From NCBI GenBank assembly GCA_039932715.1, contig JBDTPN010000002.1, forward strand, positions 124,001-188,000: a stretch of 64,000 nt of DNA, read 5' to 3'. This DNA comes from ZC4RG30 sp039932715. Lineage in GTDB: Bacteria > Pseudomonadota > Gammaproteobacteria > Steroidobacterales > Steroidobacteraceae. The number at the start of each line of letters is the position of its first letter. Within the stretch, counting starts at the first letter, position 1. Below are positions 37,971 through 47,536 of the stretch, in pieces. The position numbers and the translations under genes are program-made. The notes under the pieces were generated by a model that saw nothing but the letters and a program-made list of their open reading frames with translations, was not told the origin of the DNA and searched no databases.

Positions 37971-39854
37971 ATGCTTGAGTTCGCCCGCTGGAAATACATC
38001 CTGGTCGCCCTCGTGGCGGTGTTTGCGTTTGCGCTGGCCGCGCCGAATTTTTTTGGCCAGGATGACGCACTGCAAGTAGCCCGCAAGGACCGCGCCGACA
38101 TCGACGCCGCGGGCCGCACTGACATCGAGAAAGTGCTGCAGAAGCACAACGTGGCTTTCAAGCGCTCATTCATCGACACCGGTCGGTTGATGGTGCTGTT
38201 CGACGACCCCAACACGCGGCTGCGTGCCCGCGACGCCGTCAACGATGATCTCGCTGCGACACATGTTTCAGCGCTGATGCGCGCTTCACGCGCACCCGAG
38301 CTGTTCCGCACCATCGGGCTGCGACCCATGTCACTGGGGCTAGACCTGCGCGGCGGCCTGTCGTTGCTCTACCAGGTGGACGTCAACGGCGCCGTTGACC
38401 AGCTGCTCGACAGCTACGAACAGGATTTTCGGCGCGCGCTGACGGCAAAGAACATCAACCTGGCGGATGCTTCGCGCGTCACTGGCGATGACCAGGCGCC
38501 GCGCGGAGTGCGCGTGACGTTTCCCACTGGCACCGATGTTTCAGCCGCGCGCGACGTCATGGAGAAAGTCGTCAGTGACCTGACCTACACGACCGGCGAT
38601 GCCGGCGGCACTGCCTTCGTCGATGCCACTATGACTTCGGCGCAGATAACCGAGCGCAAGCGCAACGCGATTGCGCAGGTCATGAGCACACTGCGCAATC
38701 GCGTCACTGAACTGGGCGTATCTGAGCCGATGGTGCGCCAGCAGGGCATAGACAGGATTTCCGTCGAGTTGCCTGGTGTGTCGAATTCCGCCGAAGTGAA
38801 GGACATCCTCGGCAAGGTCACCCAGCTGGAATTCCGCCTGACCGACACCGTCAACAATGTGCAGGAAGCCGTGCTCAAGGGCCGCGCGCCACTGGGTTCG
38901 CGCATCTACTATCATCGCGAAGAAAACGGCGTAAAGCGCCCGACGCTGCTTAAGCGCGAAGTGATCGCCACGGGTGACCAGCTGGTCGACGCCAAGACCA
39001 CCGTTACGCAGGAAGGTCCTGGTGTGTCCATCCGCCTCAACGCCCAGGCCGGCGATGAAATGCTGCGTACCACGCAGGCCAATATTGGGCATCCCATGGG
39101 CGTGGTGCTGATCGAGCGCACCCGCCAGAAGTCCATGGTCGACGGCAAGGAAGTGGAGCGGGATGTCACCACGCAGGATGTCATCAACGAAGCCACCATC
39201 CGTGGCGTATTCAGCAACCAGTTCAACATCACCGGACTAAAGCAGGGCGAGGCGCGTGAACTGGCGCTGCTGATGCGTTCCGGACAGTTGGCTGCCCCGT
39301 TGTCTGTGGTCAGTGAACGTCCCATTGGTCCGTCCTTGGGAGCGGCCAACATTGACGCCGGTATTCGCGCGCTGCTGATCGGTTCGGTGGCCCTGTTCCT
39401 GTTCATGATTTTCTACTATCACCTGTTCGGCGTGGTGGCCTCCGTCGTGCTGTTGTGCAATGTGGTGCTGCTGACGGCGCTGCTGTCGATGTTCCACGCA
39501 TCACTTTCATTGCCGGGCATGGCCGGCATCCTGCTGACCGTGGGCATGGCCGTGGACGCCAACGTCATCATTTACGAGCGCATCCGCGAGGAATTACGCA
39601 ACGGCGTTTCGCCGCAGACATCCATCCGTTCGGGATTCGAGAAGGCGTTCTCTGCCATCCTCGATTCCAACGTTACCACCGCTATCGCCGGTCTGGTGCT
39701 GTGGGTGTTTGGCACTGGTCCCATCCGCAGCTTTGCCATCGTGTTGACGCTGGGCATTGCCACCTCAATGTTTACTTCGTTGCTGGGCAGTCGTGCGCTG
39801 CTGACACTGATCTATGGCGGCAAGCACAAGCCGCAGCGCCTGGCCATTGGCTAA
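37971..39854 (+). CDS. secD: protein translocase subunit SecD
   Basis: SecD, 627 aa, an RND-like membrane protein that uses the proton gradient to complete export through SecYEG. N-terminal helix (about 8-27), large periplasmic domain with GLDLRGGLSLLYQVD (P1 head), and the C-terminal membrane domain with GMAVDANVIIYERIREE, the proton-relay segment. A SecF gene follows after 21 nt. Confidence 0.97.
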   Translation: MLEFARWKYILVALVAVFAFALAAPNFFGQDDALQVARKDRADIDAAGRTDIEKVLQKHNVAFKRSFIDTGRLMVLFDDPNTRLRARDAVNDDLAATHVSALMRASRAPELFRTIGLRPMSLGLDLRGGLSLLYQVDVNGAVDQLLDSYEQDFRRALTAKNINLADASRVTGDDQAPRGVRVTFPTGTDVSAARDVMEKVVSDLTYTTGDAGGTAFVDATMTSAQITERKRNAIAQVMSTLRNRVTELGVSEPMVRQQGIDRISVELPGVSNSAEVKDILGKVTQLEFRLTDTVNNVQEAVLKGRAPLGSRIYYHREENGVKRPTLLKREVIATGDQLVDAKTTVTQEGPGVSIRLNAQAGDEMLRTTQANIGHPMGVVLIERTRQKSMVDGKEVERDVTTQDVINEATIRGVFSNQFNITGLKQGEARELALLMRSGQLAAPLSVVSERPIGPSLGAANIDAGIRALLIGSVALFLFMIFYYHLFGVVASVVLLCNVVLLTALLSMFHASLSLPGMAGILLTVGMAVDANVIIYERIREELRNGVSPQTSIRSGFEKAFSAILDSNVTTAIAGLVLWVFGTGPIRSFAIVLTLGIATSMFTSLLGSRALLTLIYGGKHKPQRLAIG

Positions 39855-39875
39855 GACGCGCTCAGGAGATAGCTA

Positions 39876-40811
39876 GTGGAATTCTTTGGCAAGGCAACCA
39901 GCTTCCCGTTCATGGCCACGCGGCGTATCTGGTACACGCTGTCCATACTGGTGGTCGCGGCTTCGCTGGTGCTGTTCTTCACCCGCGGCCTCAACCTGAC
40001 CATCGATTTCACCGGCGGCACCGTGGTCGAGGCATCCTTCCCGCAAGCGCCGTCGGTGGACAAGGTGCGTGCATCGCTTGCTGCGGCAGGCTTCGAGGAT
40101 CCCACCGTCCAGAATATTGGTTCCGCGCGCGACATATCCGCGCGACTGGCGTCAGATCCCAAACAGACGGTGGAGCAGGTGCGTGCGCGCGTCACCACGG
40201 CACTTCAGAGTGTTGATCCGGCAGTGCATATCGAACCGCTGGAATTCGTGGGCCCCCAAGTGGGCAAGGAACTGCGCAACAGCGCCTTCTGGGCACTGGG
40301 CCTGACATTGTTGCTGGTAGGCGCTTACATCGCTGTGCGTTTCCATACCTGGCGGCTTTCCGTGGGCGCCATCCTCGCGCTGATGCATGACCCCATCCTC
40401 ATCATTGGCTGGTTCGCGCTGTCGCAGACACCATTCGACCTGGCCGTCGTGGCGGCGCTTCTGGCCGTGGTGGGCTATTCGCTCAACGACACCATCATTG
40501 TGTTCGACCGCATCCGCGAGCGCTTCGAGGCCAACCGGCGGTTGGCCCCGGCGCTGGTGCTGGACCAGTCCATCAACCAGACCCTGTCGCGCACCATCAT
40601 GACCAAGGTCACCACATTGATCGTGGTGGTCGCGTTGCTGGTGCTGGGTGGCCCGGCCCTGCGCGGCTTCTCCGAGGCGCTGGTGATCGGCATTCTTGCC
40701 GGCACCTATTCGTCGATCTACATTTCTGCAGCGGTTGCCCTGGACCTTGGCCTCAAGGCAGAGCACGTCTTCCCCACGGTTCGCAGCAAGATTATCGACA
40801 GCCTTCCCTGA
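39876..40811 (+). CDS. secF: protein translocase subunit SecF
   Basis: SecF, 311 aa, partner of SecD. Six membrane helices, with LTIDFTGGTVVE in the first periplasmic domain and GYSLNDTIIVFDRIRERFE in the fourth helix region. The start is a GTG with a CAGGAGATAG ribosome site. Its stop overlaps the terC start (TGATG). Confidence 0.97.
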   Translation: MEFFGKATSFPFMATRRIWYTLSILVVAASLVLFFTRGLNLTIDFTGGTVVEASFPQAPSVDKVRASLAAAGFEDPTVQNIGSARDISARLASDPKQTVEQVRARVTTALQSVDPAVHIEPLEFVGPQVGKELRNSAFWALGLTLLLVGAYIAVRFHTWRLSVGAILALMHDPILIIGWFALSQTPFDLAVVAALLAVVGYSLNDTIIVFDRIRERFEANRRLAPALVLDQSINQTLSRTIMTKVTTLIVVVALLVLGGPALRGFSEALVIGILAGTYSSIYISAAVALDLGLKAEHVFPTVRSKIIDSLP

Positions 40812-41545
40812 TGCAGCTGCTTGCAGATCCATCCGCCTGGATGGCGCTGTTCACTTTGACGGCGCTCGAGATCGTCCTCGGCATCGACAACATCATTTTC
40901 ATTTCCATCCTGGTCGGGCGCCTTCCGCAAGCGCAACACGAGCGTGCGCGGGTCTCTGGCCTGGGCCTGGCCATGTTCACGCGCATTGCGCTGCTGTTCT
41001 CCATCGTCTGGCTGACACGGCTGACCAGGCCGATGTTCGCGATCTACGGCCACGATTTTTCGGGCCGCGACCTGATCCTCATCGCCGGTGGCCTGTTCCT
41101 GCTGGTGAAGAGCGTGCTCGAAGTGCACCACACCATGGAAGGCGCGGCGGATCCGCGCAAGCCGCGCCTGTTGTCGTCGTTCCTGATGATCATCATCCAG
41201 ATCGCCGTCATCGACATCGTGTTCTCGCTGGATTCGGTTTTCACGGCCGTGGGCCTGGCCCGGGCGGACCAGGTGCCGGTGATGGTGGTGGCCATCGTGA
41301 TCTCGGTGCTGGTGATGATGTTCGTGTCCAGGTCCATCTCGAATTTCGTTGATGCCCATCCCACGGTGAAGGTGCTGGCGCTGGCCTTCCTGGTGCTGGT
41401 GGGCATTGCACTCATCGCCGATGGCACGGGCACCCATATTCCCAAGGGCTACCTGTACTTCGCCATGGCCTTCTCGGTGGGGGTCGAAATGATCAACCTG
41501 CGGCTGCGCAAACTGCTGGACCGCAACCGCGACCAAAGCGGCTGA
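40811..41545 (+). CDS. TerC-family integral membrane protein
   Basis: TerC/Alx/YoaE-type membrane protein, 244 aa with seven or so hydrophobic segments and no CBS domain. Family motifs are TALEIVLGIDNIIFISIL and, in the second half, DIVFSLDSVFTAVGL, each with conserved acidic residues in a membrane helix; TerC proteins are linked to Mn2+ export and to metalation of exported proteins. One-base overlap with secF couples translation, placing a probable metal exporter in the Sec accessory operon. The exact ion is not certain. Confidence 0.9.
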   Translation: MQLLADPSAWMALFTLTALEIVLGIDNIIFISILVGRLPQAQHERARVSGLGLAMFTRIALLFSIVWLTRLTRPMFAIYGHDFSGRDLILIAGGLFLLVKSVLEVHHTMEGAADPRKPRLLSSFLMIIIQIAVIDIVFSLDSVFTAVGLARADQVPVMVVAIVISVLVMMFVSRSISNFVDAHPTVKVLALAFLVLVGIALIADGTGTHIPKGYLYFAMAFSVGVEMINLRLRKLLDRNRDQSG

Positions 41546-41551
41546 GCCCTC

Positions 41552-41557
41552 TATACT
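41552..41557 (+). promoter_or_regulatory. candidate -10 for the liv operon
   Basis: TATACT lies 38 nt upstream of the livK-like ATG, just after the terC stop. A matching -35 is not obvious at 17 nt. Weak evidence. Confidence 0.3.
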
Positions 41558-41594
41558 GGGGCCAGTTGCCGCTACCTACACAACGGACACACCC

Positions 41595-42752
41595 ATGAAA
41601 TCAGCGAGCCTTCGAGTCCTGGCAGCCGTTATTGCCGGCGCGGTGCTTCTGGCCAGTTGCTCCAAATCCGGGGGCGGCGGCGCGGCCAGCGACTCCATCA
41701 GCATCGGCGAGTTCGCGTCGCTGACGGGCAAGGAGGCCGCCTTCGGCCAGTCCTCGCACAAGGGCACCCAGCTGGCCATCGACGAACTGATCGCTGGCGG
41801 CGGCCTGCTGGGCAAGAAGATCGAATTCGTCTACGAGGACAACCGCAGCACACCCGGTGAGTCCGCAACCATTGCCAAGAAGCTGATCACCCGCGACAAG
41901 GTGGTTGCCATCCTGGGCGAGGTGGCTTCGGGGCGATCACTGGAAGCCGCGCCCATTGCGCAGGCCAGCAAGGTGCCCATGATCTCGCCGTCGTCCACCA
42001 ACCCCAAGGTGACCGAGACGGGCGACTACATCTTCCGCGTGTGTTTCACCGATCCCTTCCAGGGTCGACTGCTGGCGCAGTTCGCCAAGACGACCCTCAA
42101 GGCACAGAAGGTCGCGATCATTTCCGATGTGGCGGCGCCCTACAGCGTGGGATTGGCGCAGTTCTTTCGCGAGCCATTTCTCGCGGGCGGCGGGCAGATA
42201 GTGTCCGAGCAGAAATACACCGGTGGCGACAAGGATTTCAAGGCACAGCTCACTGCCATCAAGAGCACCAACCCCGAAGCCATCATGATCCCCGGTTACT
42301 ACACCGAGGCTGGCCTGATTGTCGCGCAGGCCCGGCAACTGGGCATCACCGTGCCCATGTTTGGCGGCGATGGCTGGGAGGCGCCCGAGTTGTTGCAGAT
42401 TGCCGGTCCCGCAGCGCTCGAAGGCACCTACTACTCCACCCACTTCTCATCCGAGAACACCGACCCGTTGGTGCAGAAATTCGTCGCCGCCTACAAGGCC
42501 AAATATAACGGCGAAACTCCGGACGCCATGGCGGCGCTGGGTTATGACTCGGCCATGCTGCTGGCCGATGCCATCAAGCGGGCGGGCAGCACCGAGGGAC
42601 CCAAGCTGCGCGACGCATTGGCCGCGACCAAAGACTTTCCGGGTGCGACGGGCGCCACCACACTGGACGCGCATCGCGATGCGTCCAAGTCCGCGGTGAT
42701 CATCACTGTCAAGGATGGCAAGTTCAAATACGTCGAAACCATCGCGCCGTGA
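41595..42752 (+). CDS. branched-chain amino acid ABC transporter substrate-binding lipoprotein
   Basis: Periplasmic-binding protein of the leucine/isoleucine/valine type (type I fold), 385 aa. Lipobox LLASC with Cys at about residue 22 marks it as a lipoprotein, unlike the soluble LivJ/LivK of E. coli. Family features: GEFASLTGKEAAFGQ at the N-terminus, EDNRSTPGESATIAKKL and PSSTNPKVTETGDYIFRVCF. First gene of a five-gene liv operon. The ligand could be other amino acids or amides. Confidence 0.92.
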   Translation: MKSASLRVLAAVIAGAVLLASCSKSGGGGAASDSISIGEFASLTGKEAAFGQSSHKGTQLAIDELIAGGGLLGKKIEFVYEDNRSTPGESATIAKKLITRDKVVAILGEVASGRSLEAAPIAQASKVPMISPSSTNPKVTETGDYIFRVCFTDPFQGRLLAQFAKTTLKAQKVAIISDVAAPYSVGLAQFFREPFLAGGGQIVSEQKYTGGDKDFKAQLTAIKSTNPEAIMIPGYYTEAGLIVAQARQLGITVPMFGGDGWEAPELLQIAGPAALEGTYYSTHFSSENTDPLVQKFVAAYKAKYNGETPDAMAALGYDSAMLLADAIKRAGSTEGPKLRDALAATKDFPGATGATTLDAHRDASKSAVIITVKDGKFKYVETIAP

Positions 42753-42764
42753 GGCTTCCGCCGC

Positions 42765-43658
42765 GTGACTGAACTGCTGCAGCAGGTCATCAACGGACTC
42801 GCGCTGGGTGCCATCTACGCGCTGATCGCGCTGGGCTACACCATGGTCTACGGTGTGCTGCGCTTCATCAATTTCGCGCACAGTGACATCTTCATGGTGG
42901 GCGCTTTTTCCGGCTATTACCTGGCGCGGTTCGCACCCGAGGCCTCGGTGGCCGGCGGTGTGTTCGTGTTGCTGGGCGCCATGGCCATCTGCGCGCTGCT
43001 GGGCGTGATCATCGAAAAGCTGGCGTATCGTCCGCTGCGCGGGCGCTCCACGCTGACGGCGCTGATCACGGCCATAGGCGTCTCGCTGCTGCTGCAGAAC
43101 CTGGGGCAGCGCATTTTCGGCGCCAATCCCAAGTCTTTCCCGACGCTGTTCCCGCTGCACTATTTCAAGTTTGAAAACGGGCTGGTGATCGCCAGCACGC
43201 AGATCCTGGTGTTTGTGGTGACACTGGTGCTGCTGTTCGCGCTGCGGCATATCGTGCTCAAGACCCGCATCGGCACCGCCATGCGGGCGCTTTCATTCAA
43301 CCCGGTGGCCGCTTCTCTGGTGGGCATCAACAACGACCGTGTCATCTCCTTCACCTTCGCACTGGGCTCCGCGCTTGCCGCGGCCGGCGGCATCCTCTAC
43401 GCCTCGAACTATCCTTCCATCGATCCGCTGATGGGAACGCTGCCTGGACTCAAGGCCTTCGTCGCCGCAGTGCTGGGCGGCATAGGCAACATAGCCGGCG
43501 CGGCCGTGGGTGGCCTGGTGCTGGGGCTGGTTGAGACTGCGGTAGTGGGCCTCGGTGGTTCGACCTACCGCGATGCGGTGGCGTTCGCGGTTCTGATCCT
43601 GATCTTGCTGCTGCGGCCCAATGGAATACTGGGCAAGCGCCAGTCGGAGAAAGTGTGA
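42765..43658 (+). CDS. livH: branched-chain amino acid ABC transporter permease LivH
   Basis: Inner-membrane permease of 297 aa with about eight helices. The start reads MTELLQQVINGLALGAIYAL with GYTMVYGVLRFINFAHSD, typical of LivH. The start codon is GTG. Twelve nt after the binding-protein gene and overlapping livM by one base. Confidence 0.95.
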   Translation: MTELLQQVINGLALGAIYALIALGYTMVYGVLRFINFAHSDIFMVGAFSGYYLARFAPEASVAGGVFVLLGAMAICALLGVIIEKLAYRPLRGRSTLTALITAIGVSLLLQNLGQRIFGANPKSFPTLFPLHYFKFENGLVIASTQILVFVVTLVLLFALRHIVLKTRIGTAMRALSFNPVAASLVGINNDRVISFTFALGSALAAAGGILYASNYPSIDPLMGTLPGLKAFVAAVLGGIGNIAGAAVGGLVLGLVETAVVGLGGSTYRDAVAFAVLILILLLRPNGILGKRQSEKV

Positions 43659-44590
43659 TGTCGCGGTCGCAGCAGGTCCTGCTGGCGGCGCTGGCCGTGA
43701 TTGGCGTGATCTCTTTTTTCTCGGACAGCTACAACCCGTATTTCCTGGATATCGCCGTGGGTTGCGGCATCAACATCACGCTGGCAGTCAGCCTCAATCT
43801 CATCAATGGCTACACCGGCCAGTTTTCCCTGGGCCACGCGGGCTTCATGGCAATCGGCGCTTATGCGGCGGCGATGTTGACCACCAGCTTCGGGCCAGCG
43901 CTGCTGCCGCTGCTGGGTAACCAGCAATGGCTGCTTTTCGCCCTGGCGCTGCTGGCGGGCGCAGTGGCCGCCGCCATTGCCGGATTGATAGTGGGTGTGC
44001 CATCGCTGCGACTCAAAGGCGACTACCTGGCCATCGTGACGCTCGGATTTGGCGAGATCATCCGCGTGGTGTTGCAGAACATCGACGCCGTCGGCGGCCC
44101 GCGCGGAATGATCGGCATTCCCGCCTACACCAACCTTTTCTGGACGTATGGTCTGGCGGCGGTGGCGGTGTACGTGGTGTGGACCATGGTCAATTCCACC
44201 TATGGGCGTGGCTTCGTCGCGGTGGCCGATGACGAAATCGCCGCCGAGGCCATGGGCATCAACACCACCCGTTACAAGATTACGGCGTTCCTGGTTGGCG
44301 CGGTTTTCGCGGGACTGGCTGGCGGGGTGTATGCGCATTTCAAGCAATACATCGCGCCGCAGGGTTTCGGCTTCGACCGTTCCATCGAGATCGTGGTGAT
44401 GGTGATCCTGGGCGGCATGGGTAACACCACTGGCGTGATCATTGCGGCCATCCTGCTGACGGTGGGTGGCGAGTGGTTGCGCCAGTTCGGCGACCTGCGC
44501 ATGATCCTTTATTCGCTGCTGATCATCGTGCTGATGATCCTTCGCCCGCAGGGCCTGTTCACCTGGTCGCTGCCACGGAGCAGGGCATGA
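43658..44590 (+). CDS. livM: branched-chain amino acid ABC transporter permease LivM
   Basis: Second permease, 310 aa, with LAVSLNLINGYTGQFSLGHA and the coupling-region SLRLKGDYLAIVTLGFGEI that define LivM. Either GTG 43655 or ATG 43658 could be the start; the ATG overlaps the livH stop (TGATG). The end overlaps livG by 4 nt. Confidence 0.95.
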   Translation: MSRSQQVLLAALAVIGVISFFSDSYNPYFLDIAVGCGINITLAVSLNLINGYTGQFSLGHAGFMAIGAYAAAMLTTSFGPALLPLLGNQQWLLFALALLAGAVAAAIAGLIVGVPSLRLKGDYLAIVTLGFGEIIRVVLQNIDAVGGPRGMIGIPAYTNLFWTYGLAAVAVYVVWTMVNSTYGRGFVAVADDEIAAEAMGINTTRYKITAFLVGAVFAGLAGGVYAHFKQYIAPQGFGFDRSIEIVVMVILGGMGNTTGVIIAAILLTVGGEWLRQFGDLRMILYSLLIIVLMILRPQGLFTWSLPRSRA

Positions 44591-45375
44591 GCTCGCCGCT
44601 GCTGGAGCTTGAAGGCTGCACGCTGCGCTTCGGCGGACTGACTGCGGTCAGCGACCTGACCATGGCGGTCAACGAGGGTTCGCTGACCGGGCTCATCGGT
44701 CCCAATGGAGCGGGCAAGACCAGTGTGTTCAATCTTGTCACCGGCGTATATCGACCCACGTCAGGAGACATCCGCTTCGCCGGACAATCACTGGTGGGAC
44801 TCAAACCGTGGCAGATCACGCGCCTGGGTGTTGCGCGCACCTTCCAGAACATCCGCCTGTTCCAGTCGCTTAGCGTTTTCGACAACGTGCGGGTTGCCTA
44901 CCACCTGCACCTCAAGCACCACTCGGTCAGTTCGCTGATCCGCCTGCCGGCTTTCCACGCCGAGGAGCGGCAGATCGCGACGCGCACCACCGAGTTGCTC
45001 GAGATCTTCGACCTGGCCCGCGTGCGCGACGAGCCGGCCAAAAGCCTGCCCTATGGCAACCAGCGGCGCCTCGAGATCGTGCGCGCACTGGCCACGCAGC
45101 CCAAGTTGCTGTTGCTGGACGAGCCCGCCGCCGGCATGAATCCCACCGAAAAGGTGGAACTCACGCGGCTGATCCGCGAAGTGCAGCAACGGTTCAGCAT
45201 CTCGATACTGCTGGTCGAACACGACATGGCAGTGGTCATGAAGATGTGCGAGCGCATCTGCGTAATCGATCACGGCATGAAGATCGCCGATGGCACGCCC
45301 GCCGAGGTGCGCACTGACCCGAAGGTAATCGAAGCCTATCTTGGCGCAGAGACGCCCGCGGCTGCTGCAGGCTGA
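44587..45375 (+). CDS. livG: branched-chain amino acid ABC transporter ATP-binding protein LivG
   Basis: ABC ATPase of 262 aa. Walker A GPNGAGKTS, the Q-loop in FQNIRLFQSL, an atypical signature (SLPYGNQRRLEI, where LSGGQ is usual but this form is common in LivG), Walker B LLLLDEPAAGMNP and the switch His in LVEHDM. ATGA overlap with livM. Confidence 0.96.
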   Translation: MSSPLLELEGCTLRFGGLTAVSDLTMAVNEGSLTGLIGPNGAGKTSVFNLVTGVYRPTSGDIRFAGQSLVGLKPWQITRLGVARTFQNIRLFQSLSVFDNVRVAYHLHLKHHSVSSLIRLPAFHAEERQIATRTTELLEIFDLARVRDEPAKSLPYGNQRRLEIVRALATQPKLLLLDEPAAGMNPTEKVELTRLIREVQQRFSISILLVEHDMAVVMKMCERICVIDHGMKIADGTPAEVRTDPKVIEAYLGAETPAAAAG

Positions 45376-45377
45376 AA

Positions 45378-46085
45378 ATGCTGACCATCGACAACCTGAC
45401 CGTGAACTATGGCGCCATCCGGGCGCTGCATGGCATTTCGTTGTCGGTGGAGCAGGGCAGCATCGTTACGCTGATCGGCAGCAACGGCGCGGGCAAGAGC
45501 ACCACGCTGCGAACGGTATCCGGCCTGGTCAAACCGGTGTCCGGCAGCATCATGTACGAGGGCCAGCGTGTAAACGGGCTGCCGGCCCACAAGATCGTCG
45601 CCCGCGGACTTTGCCAGGTGCCCGAAGGCCGCATGGTGTTTGCCAATCTCACCGTGCAGGAGAACCTGATGATGGGCGCGTACCTGCAGCGCGACGCGGC
45701 CGCCATTCGCAGCGAGCGCGACTATGTTTTCAGCGTCTTTCCGCGCCTGCAGGAGCGTGAGAAGCAGCTGGCCGGCACGCTGTCCGGTGGCGAGCAACAG
45801 ATGCTGGCCATCGGCCGCGCCCTGATGAGCAAGCCGAAATTCCTGATGCTGGATGAACCTTCGCTGGGCATCGCGCCATTGCTGGTGAAGTCCATATTCG
45901 CGCAGATAGTGGAGATCAATCGCAGCCGCGGCATCACCATCCTGCTGGTAGAGCAGAACGCCAACCTGGCGCTGGAGATCGCGACCCGGGGCTACGTGCT
46001 GGAAACCGGCCGCATCATTCTCGAAGAACAAGCCGCGGCCCTGCGTGCAGATCCCAAAGTGCGCAGCGCCTATCTGGGTGGGTGA
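45378..46085 (+). CDS. livF: branched-chain amino acid ABC transporter ATP-binding protein LivF
   Basis: Second ABC ATPase, 235 aa. Walker A GSNGAGKST, LivF-type CQVPEGRMVFANLTVQENL, signature LSGGEQQMLAIGRALM and Walker B FLMLDEPSLGIAP. It completes the livKHMGF operon. An Hsp70-like gene begins immediately after its stop. Confidence 0.96.
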   Translation: MLTIDNLTVNYGAIRALHGISLSVEQGSIVTLIGSNGAGKSTTLRTVSGLVKPVSGSIMYEGQRVNGLPAHKIVARGLCQVPEGRMVFANLTVQENLMMGAYLQRDAAAIRSERDYVFSVFPRLQEREKQLAGTLSGGEQQMLAIGRALMSKPKFLMLDEPSLGIAPLLVKSIFAQIVEINRSRGITILLVEQNANLALEIATRGYVLETGRIILEEQAAALRADPKVRSAYLGG

Positions 46086-46091
46086 TTGCTG

Positions 46092-47495
46092 GTGGCCGAT
46101 AACCTCAAGCGCTTAGGGCTCGGGCTGGATTTCGGCACGTCTAATTCCGCTGCTGCATGGTTCGATGGCACCACCTTGCACAGTGTGCAGCTGGAGCCCG
46201 GTAGTTCCATCCTGGCCACTGCCATTCACCTGGATCGCAATTTCGCGGCCCTCACCGGCAGCGAGGCGATTGCTCGTTACGTGGAGGAGAATCGCGGCCG
46301 GCGCGTGGAGTTGGTAGCCGAGGTCATCGGTGAAACCGCGACCTCGGTGTCGGGCAGCAACACCGGCGATGATATTTCCCGACTCGAGACGCGGCGTCAT
46401 ACGGTGTATGGCCCACTTTACGATCGCACGCTTCCGGGTAGGTTGTTCCTGGGACTCAAGCGCCTGCTGGGGGATCCGGAAACGGAAACCTTGTCAGTCT
46501 TCGAGCGCCATTACCGGCTCGTCGCGCTGTTGACCCCCATCCTGCAGCATGTGCGCGAGCGGCTTGAGGCGGAACAGGGCGCGTCCTTGCCGGCGATTCA
46601 GGTGGGGCGTCCGGTGGTCTTCGAGGGCAGGCATCCGGATAGAAATGAAGTGGCCAGCGGTCGTCTCGCCGAGGCGCTGCAGCACGCGGGCCTCAAGCTG
46701 GCTGATTTCGGGTCCGAGCCGGTTGCGGCTACGCGTAGCTGGTTGTGGCGTGCGAAGCCCGTCAATCCTGGCATCGCGCTGACAGTGGATTTCGGTGGTG
46801 GCACGCTGGACTTGAGCCTTGTACATCACGACACCGACAGGTTCGATGTGCTGGCAACAACGGGCGTCGCGCTGGGTGGGGATCGCATAGACAGGCTGAT
46901 CTTCGAGCGCATGCTGTTCCCGCAGCTGGGGCAGGGGGAGCGCTGGGTGCGACCTGTGGATGGGCGCGAAGTCGATACGTTTTTTCCGTTTGAGGAATTT
47001 GCGAACGGACTTCTCAACTGGCCGACAACGTTCCTGCTCAACCAGAACCACACCCGCGCCATGGTCGTGGACCGGCTTAACCGCGGCGGCCCGGGCAGCG
47101 AGAAATTCCAGCGGCTGCTGGACCTGATTTCATATAACTACGGCTACAACTGCATCCAGGCCATCAAACGCGCCAAGGTGGAGTTGTCGACTCTGGAGCA
47201 CACCGGAATCGACATCCCGGAGTTGAACCTCAAGGTTCCCTTTTCGCGCGCCGAATTCGACTCCATCCTGCAACCGGTGTTGCGCCAGCTTCGTGAATCG
47301 ATCGCGACCGTGCTTACCAAGGCGAACATCGCGGCTTCACAGGTGGACGTCGTTATTCGCACCGGCGGCAGCTCGGAGATCGTTGCGGTCAGAAAGGTGC
47401 TGGAAGAGCTGTTTCCGTTCAGAGTTGTGGGCCATGACCCGTTTACCAGTGTTGCCGCGGGCCTAGCTATAGCCAGTTTCCATAGCTATCGCTGA
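46092..47495 (+). CDS. Hsp70-family ATPase lacking a substrate-binding domain (YegD-like)
   Basis: Actin/Hsp70-fold ATPase of 467 aa. Phosphate-1 loop LGLDFGTSNSAAAWFDG at the N-terminus, phosphate-2 loop VDFGGGTLDLSLV near residue 236, and an adenosine motif RTGGSSEIVAVRKVLEELFP near 422. The chain ends right after the nucleotide-binding domain, so there is no DnaK/HscA peptide-binding region. E. coli YegD has this plan. GTG 46092 has a GGGTGGG ribosome site; TTG 46086 is an alternative. It starts at the end of livF and is followed 41 nt later by a TIR-TPR protein gene. Function unknown. Confidence 0.82.
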   Translation: MADNLKRLGLGLDFGTSNSAAAWFDGTTLHSVQLEPGSSILATAIHLDRNFAALTGSEAIARYVEENRGRRVELVAEVIGETATSVSGSNTGDDISRLETRRHTVYGPLYDRTLPGRLFLGLKRLLGDPETETLSVFERHYRLVALLTPILQHVRERLEAEQGASLPAIQVGRPVVFEGRHPDRNEVASGRLAEALQHAGLKLADFGSEPVAATRSWLWRAKPVNPGIALTVDFGGGTLDLSLVHHDTDRFDVLATTGVALGGDRIDRLIFERMLFPQLGQGERWVRPVDGREVDTFFPFEEFANGLLNWPTTFLLNQNHTRAMVVDRLNRGGPGSEKFQRLLDLISYNYGYNCIQAIKRAKVELSTLEHTGIDIPELNLKVPFSRAEFDSILQPVLRQLRESIATVLTKANIAASQVDVVIRTGGSSEIVAVRKVLEELFPFRVVGHDPFTSVAAGLAIASFHSYR

Positions 47496-47500
47496 AGAGT

Positions 47501-47509
47501 TGATACACT
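47501..47509 (+). promoter_or_regulatory. candidate extended -10 upstream of the TIR-TPR gene
   Basis: TGATACACT (TGn plus TACACT) lies 28 nt upstream of the ATG, in the short spacer after the Hsp70-like gene. No strong -35. It could give the TIR gene its own transcript. Confidence 0.3.
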
Positions 47510-47536
47510 CGACCTCCAGCTCGGGTCTGCTTTCCT

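Noticed and set aside
46092..47495. Hsp70-like gene as hscA of the ISC system
   Set aside because: It lacks the substrate-binding domain, is not next to the isc genes, and the sequence matches the YegD layout better.
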